NCBI RefSeq assembly: GCF_016865485.1
Contig: NZ_AP024452.1
Coordinates: forward strand, 3,432,501-3,496,500
Direction: 5' to 3'
Length of the DNA stretch: 64,000 nt
Source of the DNA: Luteitalea sp. TBR-22
GTDB lineage: Bacteria; Acidobacteriota; Vicinamibacteria; Vicinamibacterales; Vicinamibacteraceae
Positions 17,558-25,159 of the stretch are shown here, piece by piece (the stretch's first letter is position 1; every line of letters begins with the position of its first letter). The position numbers and the translations under genes were made by a program. Below the pieces are notes generated by a model. That model made no database searches. It was not told the origin of the DNA and worked only from the letters and a program-made list of their open reading frames with translations.

Positions 17558-18926
17558 TCGGGTCGGCGCGCCACAGGCCGTACTTGCGCAGCTTGTTGTA
17601 GAGGGTGGGCCGATGGATGCCGAGCAGCGCGGCGGCGGCCCGCTTGTTGCCGCGCGTGCGCTCGAGGGTCTGCACGATCGCCAGGCGCTCGATCTCGTCG
17701 AGCGACTGCCCGATCGGCATCGACGTGTGGAAGGCGGACGCGAGCGGGTGCCGCACCGTGTCGGGCAGATCCTCCACCCTGATGTCGGTGCCCGCGCACA
17801 GGATCACCGCGCGCTCGATGACGTGCTCGAGTTCGCGCACGTTGCCGGGCCACGCGTGGCGTTCGAGCACCCGCAACGCCGCCGCATCGATGCTGCTCAC
17901 CGGTCGGCGGTGGCGTTCGGAGAACTGCGCGATGAACCGGGTGGCCAGCAGCGGGAGGTCGCCGTCGCGATCGCGTAACGGCGGCAGGCTGAGCACGATG
18001 GTGTTGAGCCGGAAGAACAGGTCCTCGCGCAGCTGGCCTCGTCGAACCGCCTCTGCCGGGTCGAGGTTGGTGGCACACAGCAGCCGCACGTCGGCGCGCA
18101 GACTGGTGAGGCTGCCGACCGGACGGAACTCGCGCTCCTGCAGCACGCGCAGCAGCTTCACCTGGAGCGCCGTCGGCATCTCGGCGATCTCGTCGAACAG
18201 CACGGTCCCGCCCTGCGCGACCTCCAGCAGGCCCTTCTTGTCGACCGAGGCGCCGGTGAACGCACCGCGCCGATGTCCGAACAGCTCCGACTCGAGGAGG
18301 TCGCCCGGGATGGCGGCGCAGTTCAGCCGGATGAAGGGGTGTCCCGCGCGCCGGCTGTGGTCGTGCAGCGCCGAGGCCATCAGCTCCTTGCCCGTGCCGT
18401 TCTCGCCGACGATGAGCACGTTGGCGTCGGTCGGCGCGGCCGCCCGGGCGAGTCGGAAGGCATCGCGCATGCCCTGCGACCGTGACACCAGGCGACCGAA
18501 CGTCTCCACGCCGGGCTCGACCTCGGCGCGTCCTGCCTCGTCGAGCAGGGCCGCGCGTCGCGCCAGTGCCCGGTGCAGGTGCCCGAGCAGCACCGGCAGG
18601 TCCACCGGCTTCTCGAGCAACGTCGCGATCCCTTCGCCCAACGCCTCGACGGCGCGCCGCACCGTGGCGTGGCGCGTGATGACGATCACCGGGGCGTGCC
18701 CCAGGAGGCCGCGACAGCGCGTGAACCAGGAGAGGCCGTCCTCGTCGGGCAGCACCAGTTCCAGCAGCACCACGTGAGGCCGCCACAGCCGCACCTGCAC
18801 TTCGGCACTCGCGCCTTCGCGCACGATCCGGACGGCAAAGCCCCGGTCCTCCAGGTCGGCCACCAGTCCGCCGCGCTCGGGGACTTCGGGGTCGACCAGC
18901 AGCACGCGCGTGAGCGGTCGAGTCAC
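17535..18926 (-). CDS. Sigma-54 activator with degenerate receiver
   Basis: A 463-residue NtrC-type protein with receiver, AAA+ domain (Walker A GENGTGKE, GAFTGA loop) and Fis-type helix-turn-helix (TRGNKRAAAALLGIHRPTLY). In the receiver the phosphoacceptor is E56 (VVLLELVLP) instead of Asp, and the acidic pair is D12-P13; T84 and K106 are kept. It is therefore unlikely to be phosphorylated normally and may be permanently active-like. A GTG start at 18926 is used because longer frames are not protein-like. It faces the treZ/debranching operon tail to tail. Confidence 0.9.
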   Translation of the reverse strand: MTRPLTRVLLVDPEVPERGGLVADLEDRGFAVRIVREGASAEVQVRLWRPHVVLLELVLPDEDGLSWFTRCRGLLGHAPVIVITRHATVRRAVEALGEGIATLLEKPVDLPVLLGHLHRALARRAALLDEAGRAEVEPGVETFGRLVSRSQGMRDAFRLARAAAPTDANVLIVGENGTGKELMASALHDHSRRAGHPFIRLNCAAIPGDLLESELFGHRRGAFTGASVDKKGLLEVAQGGTVLFDEIAEMPTALQVKLLRVLQEREFRPVGSLTSLRADVRLLCATNLDPAEAVRRGQLREDLFFRLNTIVLSLPPLRDRDGDLPLLATRFIAQFSERHRRPVSSIDAAALRVLERHAWPGNVRELEHVIERAVILCAGTDIRVEDLPDTVRHPLASAFHTSMPIGQSLDEIERLAIVQTLERTRGNKRAAAALLGIHRPTLYNKLRKYGLWRADPISPSAEE

Positions 18927-18930
18927 GGGC

Positions 18931-19140
18931 TCAGAGGCCGGCCAGCCCGGGCAGGGACGGCAGGTCGGCGTGCGGGTCAGGCTCGCAAAGGAACGCGTCG
19001 GTGAACGGATGGTCGGGCTCGACGACCGGCACGTCGCGGGCCGGCTCGAGACAGCTGGAGGACCACGGCCCGAACGCGTCGATCCCGATGCGGCGGGTGG
19101 AAGTGTCGACAGGCCCGGGAGACGACGGCAGTGGTGGCAC
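18931..19140 (-). CDS. Possible small protein upstream of the regulator
   Basis: A 69-residue open frame from GTG 19140 whose TGA ends 4 bp before the regulator's GTG. Third positions are almost all G/C and the composition is acidic and Pro-rich ('PSLPGLAGL' at the end, 'PDHPFTDAFLCEPDPHADL'). That favours real coding over a shadow. No ribosome site is clear and I recognise no family. The spacing would suit translational coupling to the regulator. Confidence 0.4.
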   Translation of the reverse strand: MPPLPSSPGPVDTSTRRIGIDAFGPWSSSCLEPARDVPVVEPDHPFTDAFLCEPDPHADLPSLPGLAGL

Positions 19141-19179
19141 GTGATGACGTCGTGCAAGCGATGTACCCGCCCTGCACGG

Positions 19180-19200
19180 CGTTCTAGAACTTCTAGAACG
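19180..19200. promoter_or_regulatory. Perfect TTCTAGAA palindrome
   Basis: Ten-bp arms CGTTCTAGAA and TTCTAGAACG mirror each other around a single central C at 19190. It lies 40 bp upstream of the small frame and 254 bp upstream of the degenerate regulator, in a region otherwise lacking genes. Its symmetry suggests a dimeric repressor or activator site; the binder is unknown. Confidence 0.55.
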
Positions 19201-19579
19201 GCCGGGGTGTACCACCTGCGGACAGCCGTTGCCGTTCGCAACGTCGGACGAGTTCCCGACGCGCGCCTCGTGCCGCCCTCCACTGCCTTGCCTGCGTGCC
19301 GAAAGGTCAATCCCTCGCTCGATTTCCGCGACCGCTTGCGCTGGCGACGGTCGCACTCGCGCCGGAACGTGGGTTGCAGACCTGTCGCCTCCGATAGCGA
19401 CGCCACGACGGTGATGGCGCGTTCACGCTCGAGGGGACTGACGCATCCTCGAGCCCGATCACGAGGGGCTGGTCGCCCTATGGCGACCAGGTCGCCGCGC
19501 GGGTCGAGGCGGTCCTCGGCGTCACGTCGTCCATCCGGGGCCGCCGCCGCGGCGCCGTTCCCGCTCGCGGAGCGCACGC
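19201..19579. other. Noncoding spacer before glycosyltransferase
   Basis: No frame is convincing. Apart from the flanking palindrome I found no clear promoter, RNA or repeat. Confidence 0.5.
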
Positions 19580-20689
19580 ATGCTGAACCGTTGTCATGTG
19601 GTGGTGCTGGGTCTCTCCATCAGCTCGTCGTGGGGCAACGGCCACGCGACCACCTACCGCAGCCTGCTCGGCGCGCTGGCCCGCCGCGGCCACGACGTGC
19701 TCTTCCTCGAGCGCGACGTGCCCTGGTACGCCGCGCACCGTGACCTGCGCGACTGGGACAGCGTGCGGGTGGGCTTCTACACCTCGCTGGAGGATCTGGC
19801 CTGCCAGTACCGGTCGGCCGTCGAGGCCGCCGACGTGGTGATTGTGGGGTCCTGCGTGCCGGAAGGCCCCGAGGTCCTCGAGTGGGCACGGCGCAGCACC
19901 AACGGCGTGCTGATGTTCTACGACATCGACACGCCGATCACCCTGGCCGCCCTCGAGAGCGGCCAGCCGTGCGAGTACCTGCGTCCCGATCAACTGCGCC
20001 TGGTCGACTCGGTCCTGTCGTTCACGGCAGGTCACGCCCTCGATCGCCTGTGCGCGCTGGGCGCGCCACGCGCCCATGCGCTGTGCTGCTCGGTGGACCC
20101 GACCATCCACCTGCCGGTCGTCGAGGAGACCCGATGGGACATCGGCTACCTCGGCACGTATGCCCCCGATCGGCAGCCGGGACTCGAGGCGCTGATGCTC
20201 GACGTCGCACGCACGCGGCCCTGGGGGCGCTACGCGGTCGCCGGGCCGATGTATCCCGACACGGTCGCCTGGCCTGCCAACGTCGATCGCGTCGACCACC
20301 TGCCGCCGGCGGCGCACGCGCCGTTCTACTGCGGCCAGCGCTTCACGCTGAACCTCACCCGCGCCGACATGCGCCGCCTGGGGCACTCCCCCAGCGTCCG
20401 GCTGTTCGAGGCAGCCGCGTGCGGCGCCGCGATCATCAGCGACGAGTGGCCCGGCCTCGAGGACTTCTTCGAGCCCTACATCGAGATCCTGCCGGCGGCG
20501 ACGCGGGCCGACGTCGAGCAGTACCTCGACATGCCCGATGCCGCGCGGCGCACGCTCGGACTCCGCGCGCGGGAGCGCGTCCTGGCGGCGCACACCGCCG
20601 AGCACCGCGCCATCGAGTTCGAGGCGTACGCGGCCGAGGCCATGGGGCTGCACCAGCTCGCCCGCTCCCGCGTCGCTCAGGGGCAGTGA
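19580..20689 (+). CDS. CgeB-like glycosyltransferase
   Basis: A 369-residue protein with two Rossmann-like halves. The N-terminal half has GLSISSSWGNGHATTYRSL and 'GHDVLFLERDVPWY'. The C-terminal part has 'RWDIGYLGTYAPDRQP' and the nucleotide-sugar site 'PSVRLFEAAACGAAIISDEW', as in CgeB and GT-B glycosyltransferases. It probably transfers a sugar to a surface or spore-type polymer in the cytoplasm; donor and acceptor are unknown. It precedes a Gfo/Idh/MocA dehydrogenase gene, with a 29-codon frame (20689-20778) between that shows no recognisable features. Confidence 0.82.
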   Translation: MLNRCHVVVLGLSISSSWGNGHATTYRSLLGALARRGHDVLFLERDVPWYAAHRDLRDWDSVRVGFYTSLEDLACQYRSAVEAADVVIVGSCVPEGPEVLEWARRSTNGVLMFYDIDTPITLAALESGQPCEYLRPDQLRLVDSVLSFTAGHALDRLCALGAPRAHALCCSVDPTIHLPVVEETRWDIGYLGTYAPDRQPGLEALMLDVARTRPWGRYAVAGPMYPDTVAWPANVDRVDHLPPAAHAPFYCGQRFTLNLTRADMRRLGHSPSVRLFEAAACGAAIISDEWPGLEDFFEPYIEILPAATRADVEQYLDMPDAARRTLGLRARERVLAAHTAEHRAIEFEAYAAEAMGLHQLARSRVAQGQ

Positions 20690-20770
20690 TGAGGCTCGCG
20701 GGCTCGGGCGACGATGCCCTCGGCGTCATGCAGGCGTGGCCCGACGGCTTCCTGACCGCGGTGGTGCGTC

Positions 20771-21649
20771 GTGCCTGACATGCGGCGGCGTCCTCGCGTC
20801 GGCGCCCTGGGAGCGGGCTGGATCGGCAGGCACCGCCTCGAAACGCTCGTGGCCGCCGACCTCGTCGACCTCGTCGCCGTGGCCGACCCGGTGACCGAGG
20901 CCGCCAGCGAGGCCGCCGGACTCGCGCCGGGCGCCGTCGCGCTCGAGGATCTGGACGGCTTGCTCGGCCTGGACCTCGACGGCCTCGTCGTCGCCACCCC
21001 CACCGCCCTGCACGCGACGCAGTCCGCGCTGGCCCTTCGCGCCGGACTGGCCGTGTGCTGCCAGAAGCCACTGGCGCGATCGGGAGACGAGGCAGAAGCC
21101 GTGGTGGCCGCGGCGCGGCGCGCCAACCGCTTGCTGCTCGTCGACTTCTCCTACCGCTATACCGACGCCGCCCGCGTCGTCCGCGACGAGTTCCAGGCCG
21201 GCGCCATCGGCACGCTCGTCGCTGCCACCCTGACCTTCCACAACGCGTACGGACCCGACAAGGCCTGGTACGGAACCCGCGATCTCGCCGGCGGCGGCTG
21301 CCTGATGGACCTGGGCGTGCACCTGCTCGACCTGCTGACCTGGATCACCGGCGCGGGCGTGACGCGCGTGTCGAGCAGTGTCCTGTTCGCCCAGGGGCGC
21401 CGGTGGCACGACCCGACCCTGGTCGAGGATCACGCGCAGTGTGCCTTCGACCTCGAGGGCGGGGCGAGCGCGACGCTCGGGTGCTCGTGGTGGCTCCCGG
21501 CCGGATGCGATGCGGTGATGGAAGTGGCGCTGTACGGCACGCGCGGCGGCCTGCGGATGTGCAACGTCGCCGGGTCGTTCCACGACTTCGTGGCCGAGCG
21601 CCTCGACGGCACGCGCACGCACGTGGTCAGTGCCCCGCCCGACGCCTAG
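20771..21649 (+). CDS. Gfo/Idh/MocA oxidoreductase, TAG-interrupted
   Basis: A 292-residue frame with the N-terminal Rossmann motif VGALGAGWIGRHRLE and the EKP-type motif altered to QKP (CCQKPLARSG). A C-terminal alpha/beta substrate domain follows ('GGGCLMDLGVHLLDLL'). The family catalyses NAD(P)-dependent oxidation of sugars or cyclitols. It ends at TAG 21647-21649, but the same frame continues with typical family C-terminal residues to 21775. The gene is therefore full length only if the TAG is read through or is an error; otherwise it is a recently truncated allele. Confidence 0.85.
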   Translation: MPDMRRRPRVGALGAGWIGRHRLETLVAADLVDLVAVADPVTEAASEAAGLAPGAVALEDLDGLLGLDLDGLVVATPTALHATQSALALRAGLAVCCQKPLARSGDEAEAVVAAARRANRLLLVDFSYRYTDAARVVRDEFQAGAIGTLVAATLTFHNAYGPDKAWYGTRDLAGGGCLMDLGVHLLDLLTWITGAGVTRVSSSVLFAQGRRWHDPTLVEDHAQCAFDLEGGASATLGCSWWLPAGCDAVMEVALYGTRGGLRMCNVAGSFHDFVAERLDGTRTHVVSAPPDA

Positions 21650-21775
21650 GGAGGGCGCGCGGTGGTGGACTGGGCGCGGCGCCTCGCCCGTGATTCCGGC
21701 TACCAGGCCGATTGCGAGGCGCACGTCGAGGTCAGCCGCACCATCGACGCGCTCTACGCCGCCGCGCGTGCGTGA
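21650..21775 (+). pseudogene. In-frame C-terminal tail of the dehydrogenase
   Basis: Directly after TAG, the same frame encodes 41 more residues ('VVDWARRLARDSGYQADC', then 'VSRTIDALYAAARA') before TGA 21773. This is the pattern of the last helix of Gfo/Idh/MocA proteins. GTG codons at 21662 and 21665 could restart translation, but a free C-terminal helix is unlikely to be useful. Confidence 0.7.
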
Positions 21776-21808
21776 GCAGGGCCGAGGGGACGAATCCCCC
21801 CGGCTTCC

Positions 21809-22087
21809 CTACGCCTGCAACTCGCCTTCTTCCTCGTCGTCTTCGTCCTCGAGGTCGTCCTCGTCGTCGGCGTCCTCGTCGTCGAGGTCGTCCTCCTCGT
21901 CGTCGTCCTCGAGGTCCTCGTCGTCTTCATCCTCGTCGTCTTCGTCGTCCTCGTCGTCCTCGACCTCCTCCTCGACATCTTCCTCGGCGAGGGCGAGCAA
22001 CGGGCGATCGGTCGCGTCGAGCGTCCGGTCATCGGCATAGCCGAGAAAATCGAGCGGAATGATGGGCAGGCTGATGGTGTTGGTCAT
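21809..22087 (-). CDS. Very acidic low-complexity small protein
   Basis: A 92-residue protein with a conventional N-terminus (MTNTISLPIIPLDFLGYADD, then 'RTLDATDRPLLALAEE') and a C-terminal half made almost only of Asp and Glu. The DNA is a run of GAC/GAG-type triplets. A GGGAGGAG ribosome site precedes ATG 22087, so translation is plausible. The tail could bind cations or basic proteins, or mimic nucleic acid; I recognise no family. Triplet repeats make its length prone to change. Confidence 0.7.
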   Translation of the reverse strand: MTNTISLPIIPLDFLGYADDRTLDATDRPLLALAEEDVEEEVEDDEDDEDDEDEDDEDLEDDDEEDDLDDEDADDEDDLEDEDDEEEGELQA

Positions 22088-22364
22088 GCGGGGCTCCTCC
22101 CGGAGGCCGAAGGTCACGAACGCGTCACGCTGGTGGGTGGGTTGGTACCGGTCGACAGCGCGCCACCCACGCTACTGCCCCCCATCCTGGTCATCATGTC
22201 TTCTTTTGGCCGTGCACCGCGTCGCGGCGCCGCCCGACCCGTTGCAAGGACGCTGCCGAGCGTCCGTGCCGTCAACGGCGCGCTGGGCGCGGCGTCCACC
22301 GTCACCGAAGCAGCGTGGGACTGCGCAGGGTTGACACGGTTCATGACGCGTGCAGCGCGACGCG

Positions 22365-23171
22365 TCAGTCGCGGGGCGTCAGCAGCATCCGCAAGGCGCG
22401 CGCCTGCCCTTCGAGACTCGGAAAGAGCGACGCGGGACTCACGTTCATGCGCCAGAGGTCGTCGAGTGCCTCGGTGCGCGTCGCGCGCGGCACGGTCAGT
22501 TGCACGATCGCTGGCGCGCCATGGGGAGCGGGCACGGCATCGAGCAGTCCACGGATGGGTCGGCTCACGTCGCCCGGGCAGAGGAAGCAGGCCTGCTGCG
22601 CACTCTGTCTCGGATCGAAGCGCCAGGGCTCGACGGGGAACACGACGGGGATGCAACATCCCGGCGGCGAGACGAGGCGCCGGACCAGGGCGCCGTGCTC
22701 ATGAGTGACCATCCGGGCGGCCTCGTCGGGGGCCAGGCCCCAGTGACCTTCGACGGCGCTGGCGGCCTGCGCGGCGCACGCCCGGGTGTCGATGCACCAG
22801 ATCGCGGCGTCGGTCTCGTCGCCACACTCGGGCTCCTCGAGCGCGAAGAAGGCCGCGACGTACGGCGAGCGCGTCACGTCGAGCAGGCGCGTCGGCGCCC
22901 CGTAGTGCTGCATCAGCGCCATCCACCCGAAGACGTCCTCGTCGGTGAGTTGGAGTTGCGGTGGCAGATGAAGGGCGGCCCGGCGCCTGAAGTGATCGAT
23001 CATGCGCCACTCGTCGGCGGCACGGTCGGCGCTGTCAGCGCGCTCGAGGGCGGTGGCGAGCGGCCACGAGGCTCCGGCATGGCCGCGAAAGACCCACGCG
23101 GGGCCGAACTGCGAGAGGCGCGTTTTCAGGCCGGCCCAGTCGGCGATCGGCTCCCGGCATGCGGACGTCAC
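22365..23171 (-). CDS. FRG-domain protein
   Basis: A 268-residue protein with the FRG signature: 'GPAWVFRGHAGASWPLATAL' near residue 25, then 'LMQHYGAPTRLLDVTRSPYVAAFFAL' with the conserved H-x-G-x-x-T-R-L-L-D segment around residue 90. FRG domains occur alone and in proposed conflict or toxin-like proteins, but the activity is not established. A GTG start at 23171 is used. A strong hairpin lies 41-69 nt upstream in the leader. No toxin, antitoxin or other defence partner is adjacent. Confidence 0.82.
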   Translation of the reverse strand: MTSACREPIADWAGLKTRLSQFGPAWVFRGHAGASWPLATALERADSADRAADEWRMIDHFRRRAALHLPPQLQLTDEDVFGWMALMQHYGAPTRLLDVTRSPYVAAFFALEEPECGDETDAAIWCIDTRACAAQAASAVEGHWGLAPDEAARMVTHEHGALVRRLVSPPGCCIPVVFPVEPWRFDPRQSAQQACFLCPGDVSRPIRGLLDAVPAPHGAPAIVQLTVPRATRTEALDDLWRMNVSPASLFPSLEGQARALRMLLTPRD

Positions 23172-23211
23172 GTCGGGAGCCGATGCAAGGGCGGGTCCGC
23201 AGACATGACAC

Positions 23212-23240
23212 GGGCCCGGTGCCGTGAAGGCATCGGGCCC
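23212..23240. other. Hairpin upstream of the FRG gene
   Basis: Twelve-bp arms, GGGCCCGGTGCC and GGCATCGGGCCC (one wobble mismatch), around GTGAA. It lies in the 5' region of the FRG gene and could be a leader structure or an upstream terminator. Confidence 0.5.
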
Positions 23241-23866
23241 GCCGGATGTGTTCTCCCTTTCGTGGTTCGGACGGTCCGGGTCGTGCTGGCAGCGTGGCGT
23301 GCGCGTCGGCAGTTGCCGTGAGGCACATGGGCCTCGGTGTCGTGGCGCTCACGCAGCCAGCGTGGACCTGCAGGTCGTGCCGCGCAGGAACTCGCCTGTC
23401 TCCTACGCGGCGTTCCTGTTCGGTGGCGTGTCCATGTCCAGTGCGCACCTCCGACTCGGATGTCGATGCCCGGCCGCTCCTGCGCGGCGGACCACTGCTG
23501 TATGCGATCTCGCCCTCGTGCGCGTGGCGCCGGCAGCTGCCGTGTGGGTCGATGCCCACGGTGTCCGTGCGGTCACGAGCGGCGGGATCGCGCCGGCTGG
23601 CACGGTCGGCGTCAGTGACGGCGGCCGTGCCCTTCCTGGAAAGGTGGACTGTCCTCGGCCATGGTGACCTCCCTCGCCGATACCGGTCGAAGAGCGGTGG
23701 ATCGGCGCTGTCAGGGCCACCGTACGCCCAGCCCTCCACGCCGGCAACCCTGGTCGACATCACCGCATGCGCATGATGATCTCCGGTCGAGGGTGCCGCC
23801 GAGGCGGGCCAATTGCCATACGGATGAGTAGGCGCTTCCGGGGCCTTCTGGTCTAATGAGCCCTTC
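23241..23866. other. Long spacer, no convincing gene
   Basis: All open frames across this ~625 bp are Arg/Ser/Gly-rich shadows without family features. It may hold the promoters of the divergent FRG and Omp85-like genes, or decayed coding sequence. Confidence 0.5.
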
Positions 23867-25156
23867 ATGACCGACACGCGGCCGTGCCTCCTCCGGACCA
23901 CTGCAGTGGTCGGCGCTGCGCGGGCTGCGGCGCGGAGCGTACGGCGCGTCGGCAGTGTCGTTGGCCTCGTCCTCGTGACGACGTGTGGTGTCGCGCACGG
24001 CCAGGCCGAGGAATCTCGGGCCGCCGAGATCGAACGGGCGCGACGCGCCAAGGGCGAGGCCCTCGCCGAGGCGCCGCCGCCCAACAAGGTGGAGCGGGCC
24101 TTCACGTTCATCGAGCAGGCACGCCTCTTCCAGCGCATCTTCAACCCACCCCGTGGCTGGTTCGCGCAAGTGGGCGGCGTGGGTGAGGGCAACGGCTTCA
24201 CGCTGGGGGGCGGCTACCGGCAGCCGACAGCCCTGGGCGCCCTCACCTTGCGCGGGCTGGGCTCGCTGAGAGAGTCGTACCTGGTGAGCGCCGACTTCTC
24301 GCGCGCCTTCCTGCCGCGCGACGCCGGCGAGGTCGGCCTGACCGTGATGCGCCGCCACGAGGCGGCGCAGCGGTTCTACGGCGCCGGCCCCGACTCCGAG
24401 TTCGACGACCGCAGCAGCTTCGGCCTGTCGGCCACGCAGGTCGAGGGCCATGCCTCGGTGCGGGTGACGCGGTGGCTGACGGGTACGGCGACGGTCGGCT
24501 ACGCGGTTCCGGACCTGGGAGCCTCGTCGGAGGCCTCGCGCGTGCCAGGCACGCAGGAGGCGTTCACCGAGGCGGAGGCGCCGGGCCTGACCTTCCAGCC
24601 GGCGTACGTGACGGCCACCCTCGGCGCGCTGATCGACACACGAGACACCGGCAATCCCCGCCAGGGCGGGCTGTATCTCCTCCAGTTGCGCCGCTTCGAC
24701 GACCAGGACGGCGGCGCGTTCTCCTTCACCGACACCCGCATCGACCTGCAGCAGTTCATCCCGTTCTGGAACCTCAGTCGCGTGCTCGCGCTGCGGGTGC
24801 TCGCCCAGCATGCCGATGGCCTCGGGCAGGCGCAGGTGCCCTTCTACCTGATGCCCACCCTGGGCGGGGCGCGCGGCCTCCGCGGGTACGAGCGCCAGCG
24901 CTTCCGCGACCGCAGCCTGATCCTCGTGTCGGCCGAGTATCGTTACGAGATCAACCCGTTCCTCATGGCGGCGGTCTTCTACGACGCGGGCCAGGTGGCG
25001 CCCGACTGGAGCAACTTCCGCCTGCGCGACTTCCGCGACAACTATGGCGTCGGCTTCCGCTTCGGCTACAGCAACGCCGTCGCCCTGCGCGCCGACCTGG
25101 CGTTCGGCGGCGAGAGCACCGCGCGCCTGATCGTCGGCTTCAGCACGAGTTTCTGA
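23867..25156 (+). CDS. Omp85/BamA-like outer-membrane barrel
   Basis: A 429-residue protein with a signal region (hydrophobic 'VGSVVGLVLVTTCGVAHGQA'), a short helical linker, then about 370 residues of alternating beta strands ending in Phe (FSTSF), typical of outer-membrane barrels. 'GARGLRGYERQRFRD' corresponds to the conserved VRGY/lid-loop motif of the Omp85 surface-antigen family. POTRA domains are missing, so it is more like TamA-barrel or TpsB-less variants. It starts a three-gene run with the next protein 3 bp downstream. Confidence 0.82.
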   Translation: MTDTRPCLLRTTAVVGAARAAARSVRRVGSVVGLVLVTTCGVAHGQAEESRAAEIERARRAKGEALAEAPPPNKVERAFTFIEQARLFQRIFNPPRGWFAQVGGVGEGNGFTLGGGYRQPTALGALTLRGLGSLRESYLVSADFSRAFLPRDAGEVGLTVMRRHEAAQRFYGAGPDSEFDDRSSFGLSATQVEGHASVRVTRWLTGTATVGYAVPDLGASSEASRVPGTQEAFTEAEAPGLTFQPAYVTATLGALIDTRDTGNPRQGGLYLLQLRRFDDQDGGAFSFTDTRIDLQQFIPFWNLSRVLALRVLAQHADGLGQAQVPFYLMPTLGGARGLRGYERQRFRDRSLILVSAEYRYEINPFLMAAVFYDAGQVAPDWSNFRLRDFRDNYGVGFRFGYSNAVALRADLAFGGESTARLIVGFSTSF

Positions 25157-25159
25157 CCG

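Noticed and set aside
20689-20778. 29-codon frame between the glycosyltransferase and the dehydrogenase
   Set aside because: Too short, no recognisable motif, and it overlaps the start of the dehydrogenase gene.
21830-21990. Possible CRISPR-like or VNTR array
   Set aside because: The repetition is GAC/GAG codons of an acidic tail; there are no spacers or constant-length units.
23224-23667. 147-residue open frame in the spacer
   Set aside because: Composition rich in Arg, Ser, Ala and Cys without hydrophobic core pattern; several overlapping frames are equally open in this high-GC DNA.
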